From contig NZ_SGXL01000001.1 in assembly GCF_004216955.1 (NCBI RefSeq), positions 62,001 through 126,000 on the forward strand: a stretch of DNA of 64,000 bases. Direction: 5' to 3'. The position numbers and the translations under genes were made by a program. The DNA comes from Fictibacillus sp. BK138. GTDB lineage: Bacteria; Bacillota; Bacilli; Bacillales; Fictibacillaceae. The stretch's first letter is position 1. Each line of letters opens with the position of its first letter. A model generated the notes under the pieces. The model did not search any database. It was not told the origin of the DNA and worked only from the letters and a program-made list of their open reading frames with translations. This document shows, piece after piece, positions 25,146 to 33,622 of this stretch.

Positions 25146-25641
25146 TCAAGGGCAAACAAAGTTTTCTTAAAGCAAATCTTGTATATCTTTTTCTGGTTTC
25201 AGGTTTATCGGTTGGTGCATATCGTTTTACCACACGACCTTCACGATCTACAAGGAATTTCGTGAAGTTCCACTTAATCGCTTTGGAACCTAGAATACCA
25301 GGAGCTTCGGCTGTTAAATGTTTAAAAAGTGGGTGTGCATCATCTCCGTTCACGTTCACTTTCGCAAACATCGGGAAGTTAACTCCGTAGTTCAGCTCAC
25401 AAAACTCTTGTATCTCATCACTTGACCCGGGCTCTTGTGCACCAAACTGGTTACAAGGGAACCCAAGAATAGTGAATCCTTTATCCTTATTAGCCTCATA
25501 GATTGCTTGAAGACCTTGATATTGAGGCGTAAATCCGCATTTACTCGCGGTATTTACAATCAATACGACTTTGCCTTTATAAGACTCTAGATTGGTATGG
25601 TCACCTTTTATCGTTTCAACAGGAAAATCATAGATTGACAT
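25069..25641 (-). CDS. glutathione peroxidase-type thiol peroxidase with frameshifted C-terminus
   Basis: Residues 1-150 are a normal GPx/BsaA protein: catalytic Cys in [12 protein letters not shown] (about residue 36), Gln in [13 protein letters not shown], Trp in KWNFTKFL. It reduces peroxides using thiol partners such as thioredoxin. The end is abnormal. In frame, TDKPE is followed by [12 protein letters not shown] and about 30 extra residues that run into repeat copy B. In the next frame the sequence reads [10 protein letters not shown] then stop (25167-25169), the expected ending. Two nearly equal 7-mers in tandem (25193-25199 and 25200-25206) account for the shift: removing one restores the standard length of about 160. 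Confidence 0.88.
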   Translation of the reverse strand: MSIYDFPVETIKGDHTNLESYKGKVVLIVNTASKCGFTPQYQGLQAIYEANKDKGFTILGFPCNQFGAQEPGSSDEIQEFCELNYGVNFPMFAKVNVNGDDAHPLFKHLTAEAPGILGSKAIKWNFTKFLVDREGRVVKRYAPTDKPETRKRYTRFALRKLCLPLKVVDFHSRRSLSAGRAVSLLGAMHH

Positions 25642-25752
25642 TTTATAGTCTCCTTTTGTTTTGATTCTCTTATTTTACCGATATTCGAAATGGCTTTCAT
25701 GGAAAATGCTCTTAATGGTAGAATAAGGATACTTAAAAGGGGGATGGGAAAA

Positions 25753-26232
25753 ATGGATGCAGTGTTTCATGTGGAACATCAAGTTTTTAACTACCGTGTA
25801 GCAGGGGTTTTGATTCAAGACGGACATGTTTTGATTCATCGTTCAAAGATAGAGACGCACTGGTCTTTGCCAGGAGGCAGAGTAAAGTTGGGTGAAGATG
25901 CGAGAACTAGCTTAAAGCGTGAGATGGTAGAGGAATTAGCATTAGATGTGGAAACTGTGAATCATCTCTGTACGATTGAAAACTTTTTTACATACAACGG
26001 GAAAAACATCCATGAAGTTGGACTTTACTTTGGGTTAAAGACACACGGTCATTTATCTCTATATAACGGGGAAGAATTTACGGTTGAAGAGGCAGAAAGA
26101 CTTGTATTAAAGTGGGTACCTATAGGCGATCTTTTAGCATATAAATTATATCCTGAAGTAATAAAAAATAAATTAATGACGGGTTCTCTTGAGTCGGATT
26201 ATGTTTTTGTAAATGATCTGCAGAATGTATAA
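25753..26232 (+). CDS. Nudix hydrolase
   Basis: 159 residues from ATG 25753 (AGGGGG 10 bases upstream; the frame extends further up but lacks a site). The Nudix box is complete: GGRVKLGED, then REMVEELAL, with the metal-binding Glu residues at about 63-67. It should cleave a nucleoside-diphosphate-linked substrate. WVPIGDLLAYKLYPEVI near the end is the usual Nudix tail. Single gene with its own terminator. Confidence 0.88.
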   Translation: MDAVFHVEHQVFNYRVAGVLIQDGHVLIHRSKIETHWSLPGGRVKLGEDARTSLKREMVEELALDVETVNHLCTIENFFTYNGKNIHEVGLYFGLKTHGHLSLYNGEEFTVEEAERLVLKWVPIGDLLAYKLYPEVIKNKLMTGSLESDYVFVNDLQNV

Positions 26233-26271
26233 CAAGATAATAACTCGTGAATGGGCACATATTGGGAAAAC

Positions 26272-26302
26272 AAAAAAGACCAGAGTTCCTTTGGTCTTTT
26301 TT
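26272..26302 (+). terminator. terminator of the Nudix gene
   Basis: AAAAAAGACCA pairs with TGGTCTTTTTT around a 9-base loop. Confidence 0.85.
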
Positions 26303-26360
26303 GTATGCACTTATTCATTAAAGCCCCTGTAAGCTCAATGACATATGGAAATCCAAAATG

Positions 26361-26708
26361 TTATTTCTCCCATAGCTCGATCAGCCGACCTTCTGGATCT
26401 TCAATCCAAATAAACTTTCCAAATTCACTAACCTCTTTTTTCTTAGCAAGAGGTACACCAATATGTTCAAGATGGTTAATTGTTTCGTTTAAATCATGTA
26501 CTTGAAAATTTAACATCACCTGTTGTTCAGTTGGAAAATAACTGTCATCCTCGGTAAAGAAAGAAAAGATAGTCTCATTTCCTAATTGGGGTGTTATCAT
26601 AGTCCCATTCCAATTCTCCATGTCAATCTTCAACACATCACTGTACCATTTCTTTATAACTTCAAGATTCTTAGTTCTCCAAAATATTCCTCCAACACCT
26701 TTTATCAT
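26361..26708 (-). CDS. VOC-superfamily (glyoxalase/dioxygenase-like) protein
   Basis: 115 residues, one VOC module: the first beta-alpha-beta-beta-beta unit GGIFWRTKNLEVIKKWYSDVL and the second unit LNFQVHDLNETINHLEHIG, ending with the conserved FIWIEDPEGRLIELWE, in which the Glu usually binds metal. Small stand-alone VOC proteins are often lyases, isomerases or drug-binding proteins. Substrate unknown. RBS AGGAG. Confidence 0.85.
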   Translation of the reverse strand: MIKGVGGIFWRTKNLEVIKKWYSDVLKIDMENWNGTMITPQLGNETIFSFFTEDDSYFPTEQQVMLNFQVHDLNETINHLEHIGVPLAKKKEVSEFGKFIWIEDPEGRLIELWEK

Positions 26709-26846
26709 CGTACCTAACTCCTGTCTGTTTTCAAATTTTAGCTATCCGATTCCTTTAGATATTCGAGATGTAAATTTAAGTTCCTTTTTCAACCCGAGAC
26801 CGCGTTTGTTAATGTGTCGGTTGTTTCTTTTTTATTGATTTTGGAG

Positions 26847-26872
26847 GGGGGACAGACCCGGGTCTGTCCCCC
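26847..26872. repeat. 26-bp perfect palindrome
   Basis: GGGGGACAGACCC followed directly by its reverse complement, with no loop and no T-run. GGGACAGACCC palindromes of this look recur in Firmicute intergenic DNA. Here it stands about 120 bp before the lia operon. Function unclear. Confidence 0.8.
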
Positions 26873-26967
26873 TATACGCCTCAGGTCTTATTGGAAAATA
26901 CAGCCAAGGTCAGTTTTGAGAAATCTTGCAGCGAGGTAAGCTAAAGATACGAAAGGAGGCAGCCATT

Positions 26968-27315
26968 ATGAAAAAATTAGGCTTGCTTGTTGTTGGAGGA
27001 ATTGCTGCTATCGTATTGATGGCTAACTTAGGTCCGATGGTCGGACTCGCGATCGGTCTTGCTGTTATGTACTACGCTTATAAGAAATGTGTAGCTGCAG
27101 AAACGGGCAGAAAGAAATTTTGGTGGGGAGCACTTTCCGTTATTGGACTATGTGTATCTGTTGCAAACATCCCTGCGATTTTAGGAGCAGTTGCCATTTA
27201 TGTACTGTATGTTGTGTACAAAAAATGGAACGAAAAAGAATCAATCGATGAGCACACAGAAAATGATCCATTCACTAACTTTGAAAAAGAATGGGCAAAA
27301 CTTAAAAACAGCTAA
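26968..27315 (+). CDS. liaI: LiaI-like membrane protein of the lia operon
   Basis: 115 residues from ATG 26968 (AAAGGAGG 9 bases upstream). Three hydrophobic segments (about 4-20, 22-38, 48-80) and a charged C-terminal tail (FTNFEKEWAKLK). Sequence is weakly conserved in this family. I assign it by position directly before liaH, size, and membrane topology. In B. subtilis LiaI anchors the PspA-like LiaH at the membrane during envelope stress. Confidence 0.7.
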   Translation: MKKLGLLVVGGIAAIVLMANLGPMVGLAIGLAVMYYAYKKCVAAETGRKKFWWGALSVIGLCVSVANIPAILGAVAIYVLYVVYKKWNEKESIDEHTENDPFTNFEKEWAKLKNS

Positions 27316-27343
27316 AAAACAAACAAAAAGGAGCTAATAAAAA

Positions 27344-27988
27344 ATGAACTTATTAGAAAGAATTAAAAACTCAATCACAGCTGATGTACACGAGCTTTTA
27401 GATCAAAAGGAAGAGAAGAATCCTCTTTCTCTCTTGAATCAATATTTAAGACAATGCGAGCAAGAAGTAAACAAGGCGCGTAAGCTTGTTGAGCGCCAGC
27501 AGCTTTTAAAAGATCAATTTGTACGTGAAATTCAAGAAGCAGAGGCAAAAGCAGCTAAGCGCAGTCATCAGGCAGAATTAGCTCAACAAGCGAATGAACA
27601 AGAGCTTTACCAGTTTGCTATAACTGAGAAAGAACAGCATGAAACACGTGCAAGCAAACTTAAGGAATCAGCAGCTCAAACGGAAAAAGATCTTTCAGAG
27701 CTTGAGCAGAAGTATGAACAAATGAAGCATAAGCTGAAGGATATGCAAATTAAACGTATGGAATTAATGGGTCGTGAGAATGTCGCTAGAGCTCACCGAA
27801 AGATGGACCGAGTCATTGAACCTTCAAGTGTGCTGAAGAAAACAGCTTTTAGATTTGATGAGCTTGAAAATTATATGGACCGACTTGAGCAGAAAGTAAA
27901 CGCTGATTATTATGCGAGCTCCATGGAAGCAAAACTCGCAAAGTTAGAAAAAGATTGGAAAAAAGAAGAAACTCCTGCTAGTGTTTAA
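27344..27988 (+). CDS. liaH: PspA/IM30-family phage-shock protein LiaH
   Basis: 214 residues, almost entirely coiled-coil, with the PspA start LLERIKNSITADVHELLDQKEEKNPLSLL split over two segments and Arg/Glu-rich helices through LEQKYEQMKHKLKDMQ. PspA proteins form large rings that support damaged membranes. It follows liaI by 28 bases with AAGGAG. A hairpin terminator after it likely sets a high liaIH to liaFSR ratio. Confidence 0.92.
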   Translation: MNLLERIKNSITADVHELLDQKEEKNPLSLLNQYLRQCEQEVNKARKLVERQQLLKDQFVREIQEAEAKAAKRSHQAELAQQANEQELYQFAITEKEQHETRASKLKESAAQTEKDLSELEQKYEQMKHKLKDMQIKRMELMGRENVARAHRKMDRVIEPSSVLKKTAFRFDELENYMDRLEQKVNADYYASSMEAKLAKLEKDWKKEETPASV

Positions 27989-28018
27989 TTCAGTATGTGA
28001 TACGATTATGAAAGATAG

Positions 28019-28043
28019 AGGCGCATATTTCCTGCGCCTTTTT
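28019..28043 (+). terminator. partial terminator between liaH and liaF
   Basis: AGGCGCA pairs with TGCGCCT, followed by TTTT. Its place inside the operon suggests that most induced transcripts stop after liaH. Confidence 0.7.
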
Positions 28044-28079
28044 ATGCCGTTTAGACAGACAGAAAGTGAGTGAGTGCAG

Positions 28080-28811
28080 ATGCCGATTAAAAAGAAGAAC
28101 GATGTTATCAGCTGGATGCTTTTAATTGCATGTGTCATGGTGCTTTTAGAAGCGACTATTAATGGCGAGGGTATTGTATTCACTATTCTAATCTGTGCTG
28201 GACTTATGTATTTTGGACGGAAAAGAATGCCCAAACGATCCGGTAAAATCATGTTTTGGGCTGGAGTAGTTATAGCCATCATTACGATCTTAAGCATGTA
28301 TACGTTTAAATTAATCTTAGTCGCACTAGTCGTCTACATTATTGTTCAATTTTATCAATCCAAACAGAATCCGTTTGTTATCAAACCGCAAGTGAATGAT
28401 GAAGTAACGTATTCATCTGAAGATCTTTACATGAAAGAATCTCTGTTGAAAAATATAGCGTTTGGTACACAGCAGACCCCATACCATGTCTATGAATGGA
28501 ACGATATTAACATTCAATGCGGTGCCGGCGATACGATCATTGATTTGAGCGAAACACTTTTGCCTTCAGGGGAATCTGTTGTTTTTGTTCGAGGTCTTAT
28601 TGGTAATATTACGATTTACGTTCCTTATGAGATTGAAGTAGCCGTAAAACATTCTGTCTTTGCAGGAAGTACGGTGATCTTTGACCATCAGGATTCCAAG
28701 ATGTTTAATCAAGCGGTATCCTACCGAACTAAAGACTACAATGAATCTGATAAAAAAGTAAAAATCATGACAAGTTTATTTGCTGGGAGTCTGGAGGTGA
28801 AGCGGGTATGA
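28080..28811 (+). CDS. liaF: LiaF-like inhibitor of the LiaS kinase
   Basis: 243 residues from ATG 28080. The N-terminal third has four membrane helices (about 10-90). The C-terminal half is the cell-wall-active antibiotic response domain: DINIQCGAGDTIIDLSETLL and VRGLIGNITIYVPYEIEVAV. In B. subtilis LiaF keeps LiaS off in the absence of stress. Its last four bases overlap the start of liaS (ATGA), showing translational coupling. liaG, present between liaH and liaF in B. subtilis, is missing here. Confidence 0.92.
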   Translation: MPIKKKNDVISWMLLIACVMVLLEATINGEGIVFTILICAGLMYFGRKRMPKRSGKIMFWAGVVIAIITILSMYTFKLILVALVVYIIVQFYQSKQNPFVIKPQVNDEVTYSSEDLYMKESLLKNIAFGTQQTPYHVYEWNDINIQCGAGDTIIDLSETLLPSGESVVFVRGLIGNITIYVPYEIEVAVKHSVFAGSTVIFDHQDSKMFNQAVSYRTKDYNESDKKVKIMTSLFAGSLEVKRV

Positions 28812-29848
28812 GTACCGTTTTGCGCCACATGTTTTCTGGTATCTCATTAGCATTTGCTGTAACCATTCTTCTAGGATCTGTTGTATATACTCTTTTCCCA
28901 ATAAACGATTGGACTTTTTTGCTGGAAGAGCATTTATTAGACTTTCCAATAGCATTTGTGGTTCCATTTCTTGTCTTTATCATGGGAGCATTTTTCGGAC
29001 TAAATTCTGGCATTACTGCTCGAAAGCAATTAAATCTCATAGACCGTACGTTAAAGTCGATTGAAGACGGCCGTCAAGTCAATATGAAAGAAGTTTCGAA
29101 CCTTGAGTTAAAAGCGATTACGAAACGTATGGAAGGGATTCAGCAGCAGTTAGGAGAAAAGATTCGCCAGTCACAAAAAATGGCAACAGAGAAGGCGGTC
29201 GATCAGGAAAAACGTATTCAGGAAATCATTTCTCAAGAAAGAAACCGTTTGGCTAGAGAGCTGCATGATTCTGTTTCCCAGCAGCTTTTCGCAGCAAGTA
29301 TGATCATGTCCGCTGTAAATGAAGTAAGGACCGAATCAGAGACTCGTGAATCGAAGCAGTTAAAGCTCGTTGAAGAAACTATTCACCAGACACAGCTTGA
29401 GATGAGGGCACTTCTTTTGCATCTGCGTCCTGCTGCACTGAACGGAAAATCGCTCCAAAAAGGGATGGAAGAACTGCTGCAAGAGCTTCTGCAAAAAGTT
29501 CCGATCGAACTGAAATGGAAGATCGAAACCATTCCGCTTGATAAAGGTGTAGAGGATCACCTGTTTCGTATTTTACAAGAGTCTGTGTCTAATATTCTTA
29601 GGCATGCACAGGCAAATAAAGCGCAGATCTTGCTTGTGCAGCGCGATGATCTAATCATCCTGCGCATAGAGGATGACGGGATTGGTTTTAAGATGGAACA
29701 AGAAAAAACCGGTTCGTATGGACTGCAGAACATGCATGAACGAGCTGCTGAAATCGGCGGGTCGCTTAAGATTGTAAGTTTGCCAGGCGAAGGGACTCGT
29801 CTTGAAGTTAAAGTTCCAATTTTATCTGCGGGAGAGGAAAAAGCATGA
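28808..29848 (+). CDS. liaS: sensor histidine kinase LiaS (NarL/DesK type)
   Basis: 346 residues. Two membrane helices (about 12-35 and 45-68) flank a short outside loop, the intramembrane-sensing layout. A HAMP-like linker and coiled coil follow, then the HisKA_3 motif [18 protein letters not shown] with His at about residue 157, and the ATPase domain with [16 protein letters not shown] and DDGIGF. It phosphorylates LiaR in response to lipid-II-targeting antibiotics and membrane stress. Confidence 0.93.
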   Translation: MSTVLRHMFSGISLAFAVTILLGSVVYTLFPINDWTFLLEEHLLDFPIAFVVPFLVFIMGAFFGLNSGITARKQLNLIDRTLKSIEDGRQVNMKEVSNLELKAITKRMEGIQQQLGEKIRQSQKMATEKAVDQEKRIQEIISQERNRLARELHDSVSQQLFAASMIMSAVNEVRTESETRESKQLKLVEETIHQTQLEMRALLLHLRPAALNGKSLQKGMEELLQELLQKVPIELKWKIETIPLDKGVEDHLFRILQESVSNILRHAQANKAQILLVQRDDLIILRIEDDGIGFKMEQEKTGSYGLQNMHERAAEIGGSLKIVSLPGEGTRLEVKVPILSAGEEKA

Positions 29849-30474
29849 TAAACGTTTTGTTAGTGGATGATCACGAAATGGTGCGGATTGGGGTTTCCGC
29901 TTATCTTTCTGCACAGCCGGATATTGAAGTAACTGCTGAGGCTGAAAATGGGAAGATTGCCGTTGAAAAGGCATTAGAAATGAAGCCGGATATCATTTTG
30001 ATGGATCTTGTGATGGACGAGATGGACGGAATCGAAGCTACCCGTTTGATTACACAATCGTGGCCAGAGGCGAAGATTATCGTGGTAACGAGCTTTTTAG
30101 ATGATGAAAAAGTGTATCCTGCACTTGAAGCGGGTGCCTCGAGCTATATGCTAAAAACGTCGAAAGCAAGTGATATTGCGCAAGCCGTTCGGGACACCTA
30201 TCACGGTAAGTCTGTCTTGGAACCAGAAGTAACTGGCAAGATGATGAGCAAGATGAGGCAAAAACAAACGCGCGAGCCGCATGAAGAGCTGACTGCGCGC
30301 GAGATGGAAATTTTATTGCTCATGACAAAGGGCAAAACCAACCAGGAGATCGCCGATGATCTGTTTATCGCTCTAAAGACGGTAAAAGTACACGTTAGTA
30401 ATATTTTAAGCAAGCTGGATGTACAGGACCGTACTCAAGCTGTTATCTACGCGTTTAACCACTCGCTCGTATAG
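29845..30474 (+). CDS. liaR: response regulator LiaR (NarL family)
   Basis: 209 residues overlapping liaS by 4 bases. Receiver domain 1-120: acidic pair VDDHEMV, phosphoacceptor Asp in [14 protein letters not shown] (about residue 54), Lys in [11 protein letters not shown]. LuxR-type helix-turn-helix 145-205: [20 protein letters not shown] and [16 protein letters not shown]. It activates the liaI promoter. Convergent with ade, no clear terminator between. Confidence 0.95.
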   Translation: MINVLLVDDHEMVRIGVSAYLSAQPDIEVTAEAENGKIAVEKALEMKPDIILMDLVMDEMDGIEATRLITQSWPEAKIIVVTSFLDDEKVYPALEAGASSYMLKTSKASDIAQAVRDTYHGKSVLEPEVTGKMMSKMRQKQTREPHEELTAREMEILLLMTKGKTNQEIADDLFIALKTVKVHVSNILSKLDVQDRTQAVIYAFNHSLV

Positions 30475-30482
30475 ATAGAAAC

Positions 30483-32219
30483 CTAATTGGCTTTTACAGA
30501 AATATGCTTAAACGTTTTAAAATCAAAAAGTCCCATGTCTGTAAGTTTAATTTCCGGTATGACGGGCAGTGTCAAAAAAGAAAGAGTTAAGAACGGATCA
30601 AAATCCCCTTTAAAGCCAAGTTCTTTCAAATTTTTCTTTAACCTGATGATTTCTTCGTTTACTTTTTCGAAAGGGCGGTCTGCCATTAATCCTGAGATAG
30701 GAAGCGGTACTGAAGCAAGTACCTCTCCGTCTTTAACGATGACATATCCGCCTTGCATCTCTTTAATGGCATCTATTGCACATAGCATATCGCGGTCATT
30801 CGTTCCTGCTACAACAAGATTGTGAGAATCATGGGCAACCGTTGAAGCGATCGCACCACTTTTTAATAAAAGTCCTTTTACTACACCGAGACCAATATTT
30901 CCTGTTTGATTGTGGCGTTCAATGACTGCCATCTTCAGCAAGTCCTCTTCAGTAGATGATATAAACTCTCCATTCTCAACTGTGGCACGAAGGATTTTCT
31001 TTTTTGTAACAAGGTGATTAGGAATAATCTCGATCACATGAATTTGGTCGCCTTCTTCAAGTTTAATAGACAGCTCTTCACTTTTTATCTCACGGATATT
31101 GACTGACTTCATCAGGGGTTCTGGAGGAGAGGGAGAAGCAGCAATTTGCCCAGTGAACGAGCCTTTGGAAGCTACTAAAACACCTTCTACAAAAACTTCT
31201 GAAATCGCAATTTCATTTATGTCATCGAGCAAAAGAAAATCCGCTTTGCATCCTGGTGATATAGCCCCTTTTTCATGCAGCCCATAACATTCAGCCGCGT
31301 TTAACGTTGCCATTTGAATAGCTTGAAGGGGAGAGATCCCTTCTGAAATCGCAAGTCTTACATTGTGGTCAACGCTTCCTTCAGCTACAAGATCATCAAG
31401 GTGTTTATCATCTGTGCAGAATAAAAAACGGCGGGCGTTTGCAGGTGTCACCACTTTAATAAGTGCTTTTAAATCTTTTGCTACAGATCCTTCACGAATT
31501 AAAACATACATTCCCCGGCGGATGCGATCGAGTGCTTCCTCTGCAGTCGTGCATTCATGATCCGTTGTGATGAGAGCAGATCTGTATACATTAATGCCGT
31601 TTGCGTCGATTCCAGCTGCGTGTCCGTCAATGATTGCATGATGTCTGTTCGTAGAAACTATCTTCTTAAGCATATCTTCATCACCGTTATAAACAGCGGG
31701 AAAATCCATTACTTCGGCCAGCCCTTTTACACGGGGATGTTCGTAAAAAGGTTCAAGATCACGAGCGGTAAGAACAGCACCAGCATTCTCAAAAGGTGTT
31801 GCAGGAACAGAGGAAGGAAGCATAACTCGAACATCTAACGGCAAACCTTCTGACTGCTCCAGCATGAATGTAATCCCATCTTTTCCTGATACGTTTCCGA
31901 TCTCATGCGGATCTGTAATAACGGTAGTAACTCCATGGGCGAGAAGGACTTTACTGAACTCAGCAGGAGTTACCATCGATGATTCAATGTGAACATGGCC
32001 ATCTATGAAAGCAGGACAAATATAGCGGCCGGTTGCATCAATCGTTTCCAGGCCTTCATATTCTCCAATGCCAGCAAAAAAGCCATCAACGATAGCGACA
32101 TCTCCACTGATGATTTCAAGATTAAATACATCGATGATCTTGCCATTTTTGATAACGATGTCTGCTGGAACTCTTTTCGTGCTCACATCAATCCGTCGTT
32201 TTAGAGAATCTTGGTTCAT
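30483..32219 (-). CDS. ade: adenine deaminase
   Basis: 578 residues, full length. It converts adenine to hypoxanthine for purine salvage. Amidohydrolase metal ligands are in ICPAFIDGHVHIESSMV (about 70-86), then DPHEIGNVSG, IIDGHAAGI and TTDHECT. The C-terminal half carries GNIGLGVVKGLLLKSGAIASTVAHDSHNL in two family blocks, and LPISGLMADRP near the end. Single gene with GGAGACAG-type site upstream. Confidence 0.96.
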   Translation of the reverse strand: MNQDSLKRRIDVSTKRVPADIVIKNGKIIDVFNLEIISGDVAIVDGFFAGIGEYEGLETIDATGRYICPAFIDGHVHIESSMVTPAEFSKVLLAHGVTTVITDPHEIGNVSGKDGITFMLEQSEGLPLDVRVMLPSSVPATPFENAGAVLTARDLEPFYEHPRVKGLAEVMDFPAVYNGDEDMLKKIVSTNRHHAIIDGHAAGIDANGINVYRSALITTDHECTTAEEALDRIRRGMYVLIREGSVAKDLKALIKVVTPANARRFLFCTDDKHLDDLVAEGSVDHNVRLAISEGISPLQAIQMATLNAAECYGLHEKGAISPGCKADFLLLDDINEIAISEVFVEGVLVASKGSFTGQIAASPSPPEPLMKSVNIREIKSEELSIKLEEGDQIHVIEIIPNHLVTKKKILRATVENGEFISSTEEDLLKMAVIERHNQTGNIGLGVVKGLLLKSGAIASTVAHDSHNLVVAGTNDRDMLCAIDAIKEMQGGYVIVKDGEVLASVPLPISGLMADRPFEKVNEEIIRLKKNLKELGFKGDFDPFLTLSFLTLPVIPEIKLTDMGLFDFKTFKHISVKAN

Positions 32220-32397
32220 GATTCTGTCTCCTTCAAAGGAATATACAAACTAGTATGCTAAAGTTAACCGGTTCTTATTTAATCCTGTTTCTTATTTATA
32301 TAGAACCACATGGAAAACGGTCCCTCATTACAAAAAACGAATTCAATTTGGTTTGGTTACATATTGATTAAGTTTAAGACTCAATTATAAGGAAACA

Positions 32398-32425
32398 AAA
32401 AAGCTTGGGAGCTCCCAAGCTTTTT
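32398..32425 (-). terminator. terminator of the ywbE operon
   Basis: 28-bp perfect palindrome AAAAAGCTTGGGAG / CTCCCAAGCTTTTT directly after the ywbE stop. Confidence 0.9.
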
Positions 32426-32427
32426 CA

Positions 32428-32622
32428 TTATTCACTTAGTATGTCGATCACACGGCCAACCTGACCGTCTTCTAGTCTTACTTTAATGCCATGCGGGTGA
32501 TTCGGCGAGTTCGTCAGGATATCTTTAACAATTCCTTTTGTTTTCTTCCCAGAACGCTGATCGGCTTTTAAGATAACATTAACCGGAAGTCCGGGGGTGA
32601 TGTTAGAACGTTTGCGATGCAT
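32428..32622 (-). CDS. ywbE: YwbE family protein (DUF2196)
   Basis: 64 residues, the usual size. Contains ITPGLPVNVILKADQRSGK and the NSPNHPHGIKVRLEDGQVGRV signature of the family, a small beta-barrel-like protein of unknown role. Its ATG overlaps the TAA of the preceding small gene (TAATG), so translation is coupled. Confidence 0.92.
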   Translation of the reverse strand: MHRKRSNITPGLPVNVILKADQRSGKKTKGIVKDILTNSPNHPHGIKVRLEDGQVGRVIDILSE

Positions 32623-32798
32623 TATACACCGGTTCTCCGTGCTTGGTTGTTCGCTTTTTTCGTTTGCTGGTTCTTGAGCTGGTTTGCTACTTTAACAGGT
32701 CCTTTATGATGCGACCCGCCTGATTGCTGTGCTTTCTTTTCTGCAAGGCGCTGTTTTGCAATTTCTTGAAAACTTAACTTCTTTTTCTCCTCTGCCAT
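32622..32798 (-). CDS. small basic protein upstream of ywbE, 58 residues
   Basis: ATG 32796-32798, 58 codons, TAA 32622-32624 overlapping the ywbE start by one base. Sequence is rich in Lys, Gln, Ala and Asn: KKLSFQEIAKQRLAEKKAQQ near the start, then a basic tail ending ARRTGV. RBS AGAGGTG. The charge and length suggest an RNA- or ribosome-binding peptide, but no family was recognised. Confidence 0.75.
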   Translation of the reverse strand: MAEEKKKLSFQEIAKQRLAEKKAQQSGGSHHKGPVKVANQLKNQQTKKANNQARRTGV

Positions 32799-32815
32799 TT
32801 TGACACCTCTATATT

Positions 32816-33310
32816 TTATTTTCTCTTTTTAAAGTCTGCTTCTTTCAAATAGCCTTCTGCTTCTGCGTACGTTTCAAATGCTGCTTCTAGTGCATCATCT
32901 TCATCAAAGATAAACCACATGCCATCCTCGCCAACAAGTCTGATTTTTTCATGACTGTGGCTAAACCAGTGTTCTTCCTTGCGTTCACCATCATCTGTGC
33001 GGTCTTTCTTCGGCTGCTGCCATCCGTGTTTTTTTGAAAGGAACTCCATAGATTCTTTAATAAGCGCGATTAGCTCATCGGCTTCATAATCCCGGATATT
33101 CACGTAGCCTTTTTCGTTCTTTACGCTTTGCGGAAGGTGTCCGCCATATACAAAGCCGTTGCCGTTCGGGTGAAGGTGATACACGACGATCTTCTTGTCC
33201 TGTACACTTTCCTCATAGTGAAAATTCAAACGGCCAAGTGACACCTCATGCATGTCCAGCTCTGGGAAATTCTCTTGAATTAAAGCAATTTTATCTTCAA
33301 ATGAAAGCAT
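32816..33310 (-). CDS. conserved hypothetical protein
   Basis: 164 residues, soluble and acidic. Begins MLSFEDKIALIQENFPELDM. Has NFHYEESVQDKKIVVYHLHP, and a second part DGMWFIFDEDDALEAAFETYAEAEGYL. Two similar alpha/beta halves are suggested. Likely start of the three-gene operon that continues with the 58-residue protein and ywbE (17-base gap). Phased array 2 lies about 100 bp upstream of its start. No function recognised. Confidence 0.75.
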   Translation of the reverse strand: MLSFEDKIALIQENFPELDMHEVSLGRLNFHYEESVQDKKIVVYHLHPNGNGFVYGGHLPQSVKNEKGYVNIRDYEADELIALIKESMEFLSKKHGWQQPKKDRTDDGERKEEHWFSHSHEKIRLVGEDGMWFIFDEDDALEAAFETYAEAEGYLKEADFKKRK

Positions 33311-33406
33311 TTTTTATACTCTCCGTTTCTTTTATTGTGATTGGTTGATTATATCATACCCAATAAGCAAAAAGAAAAGGTGCTTAACCTTTGAATGTGA
33401 GGTACT

Positions 33407-33515
33407 GCGTGAAACCGGAGTTGTTGTGCGTGGTACGAAGCTCATTCCGCGTGAAACGGCATATGTTTTGCGTGAAAGTAATGTAAGAACGCGTGAAACT
33501 CCCTGCTTTCTGCGT
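33407..33515. repeat. phased repeat array 2: core GCGTGAAA, period exactly 21 bp
   Basis: Cores start at 33407, 33428, 33449, 33470, 33491 and 33512: five consecutive steps of exactly 21. Five are GCGTGAA(A), and the second is degenerate (GCGTGGTA). The 13-base spacers are not alike. A last CCGTGAAA follows the shared 32-bp end motif. Confidence 0.92.
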
Positions 33516-33547
33516 GAACGTGTAATAAATATAAGAACACGTACCGT
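33516..33547 (+). repeat. 32-bp end motif of array 2 (second copy at 46555)
   Basis: Contains ACGTGT and ACACGT as inverted arms around a 13-base AT-rich loop, then ACCGT. It matches 46555-46586 at 31 of 32 positions, in the same orientation, at the right end of both arrays. Confidence 0.9.
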
Positions 33548-33575
33548 GAAAACGTACGAAAGTAGAATGTACACT

Positions 33576-33613
33576 AAAAAAAGGCTAAACGTAACTAAGT
33601 TCAGCCTTTTTTA
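33576..33613. terminator. bidirectional terminator
   Basis: AAAAAAAGGCT pairs with AGCCTTTTTTT around a roughly 17-base loop, just after the dipeptidase stop. Confidence 0.8.
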
Positions 33614-33622
33614 TAACAACTC

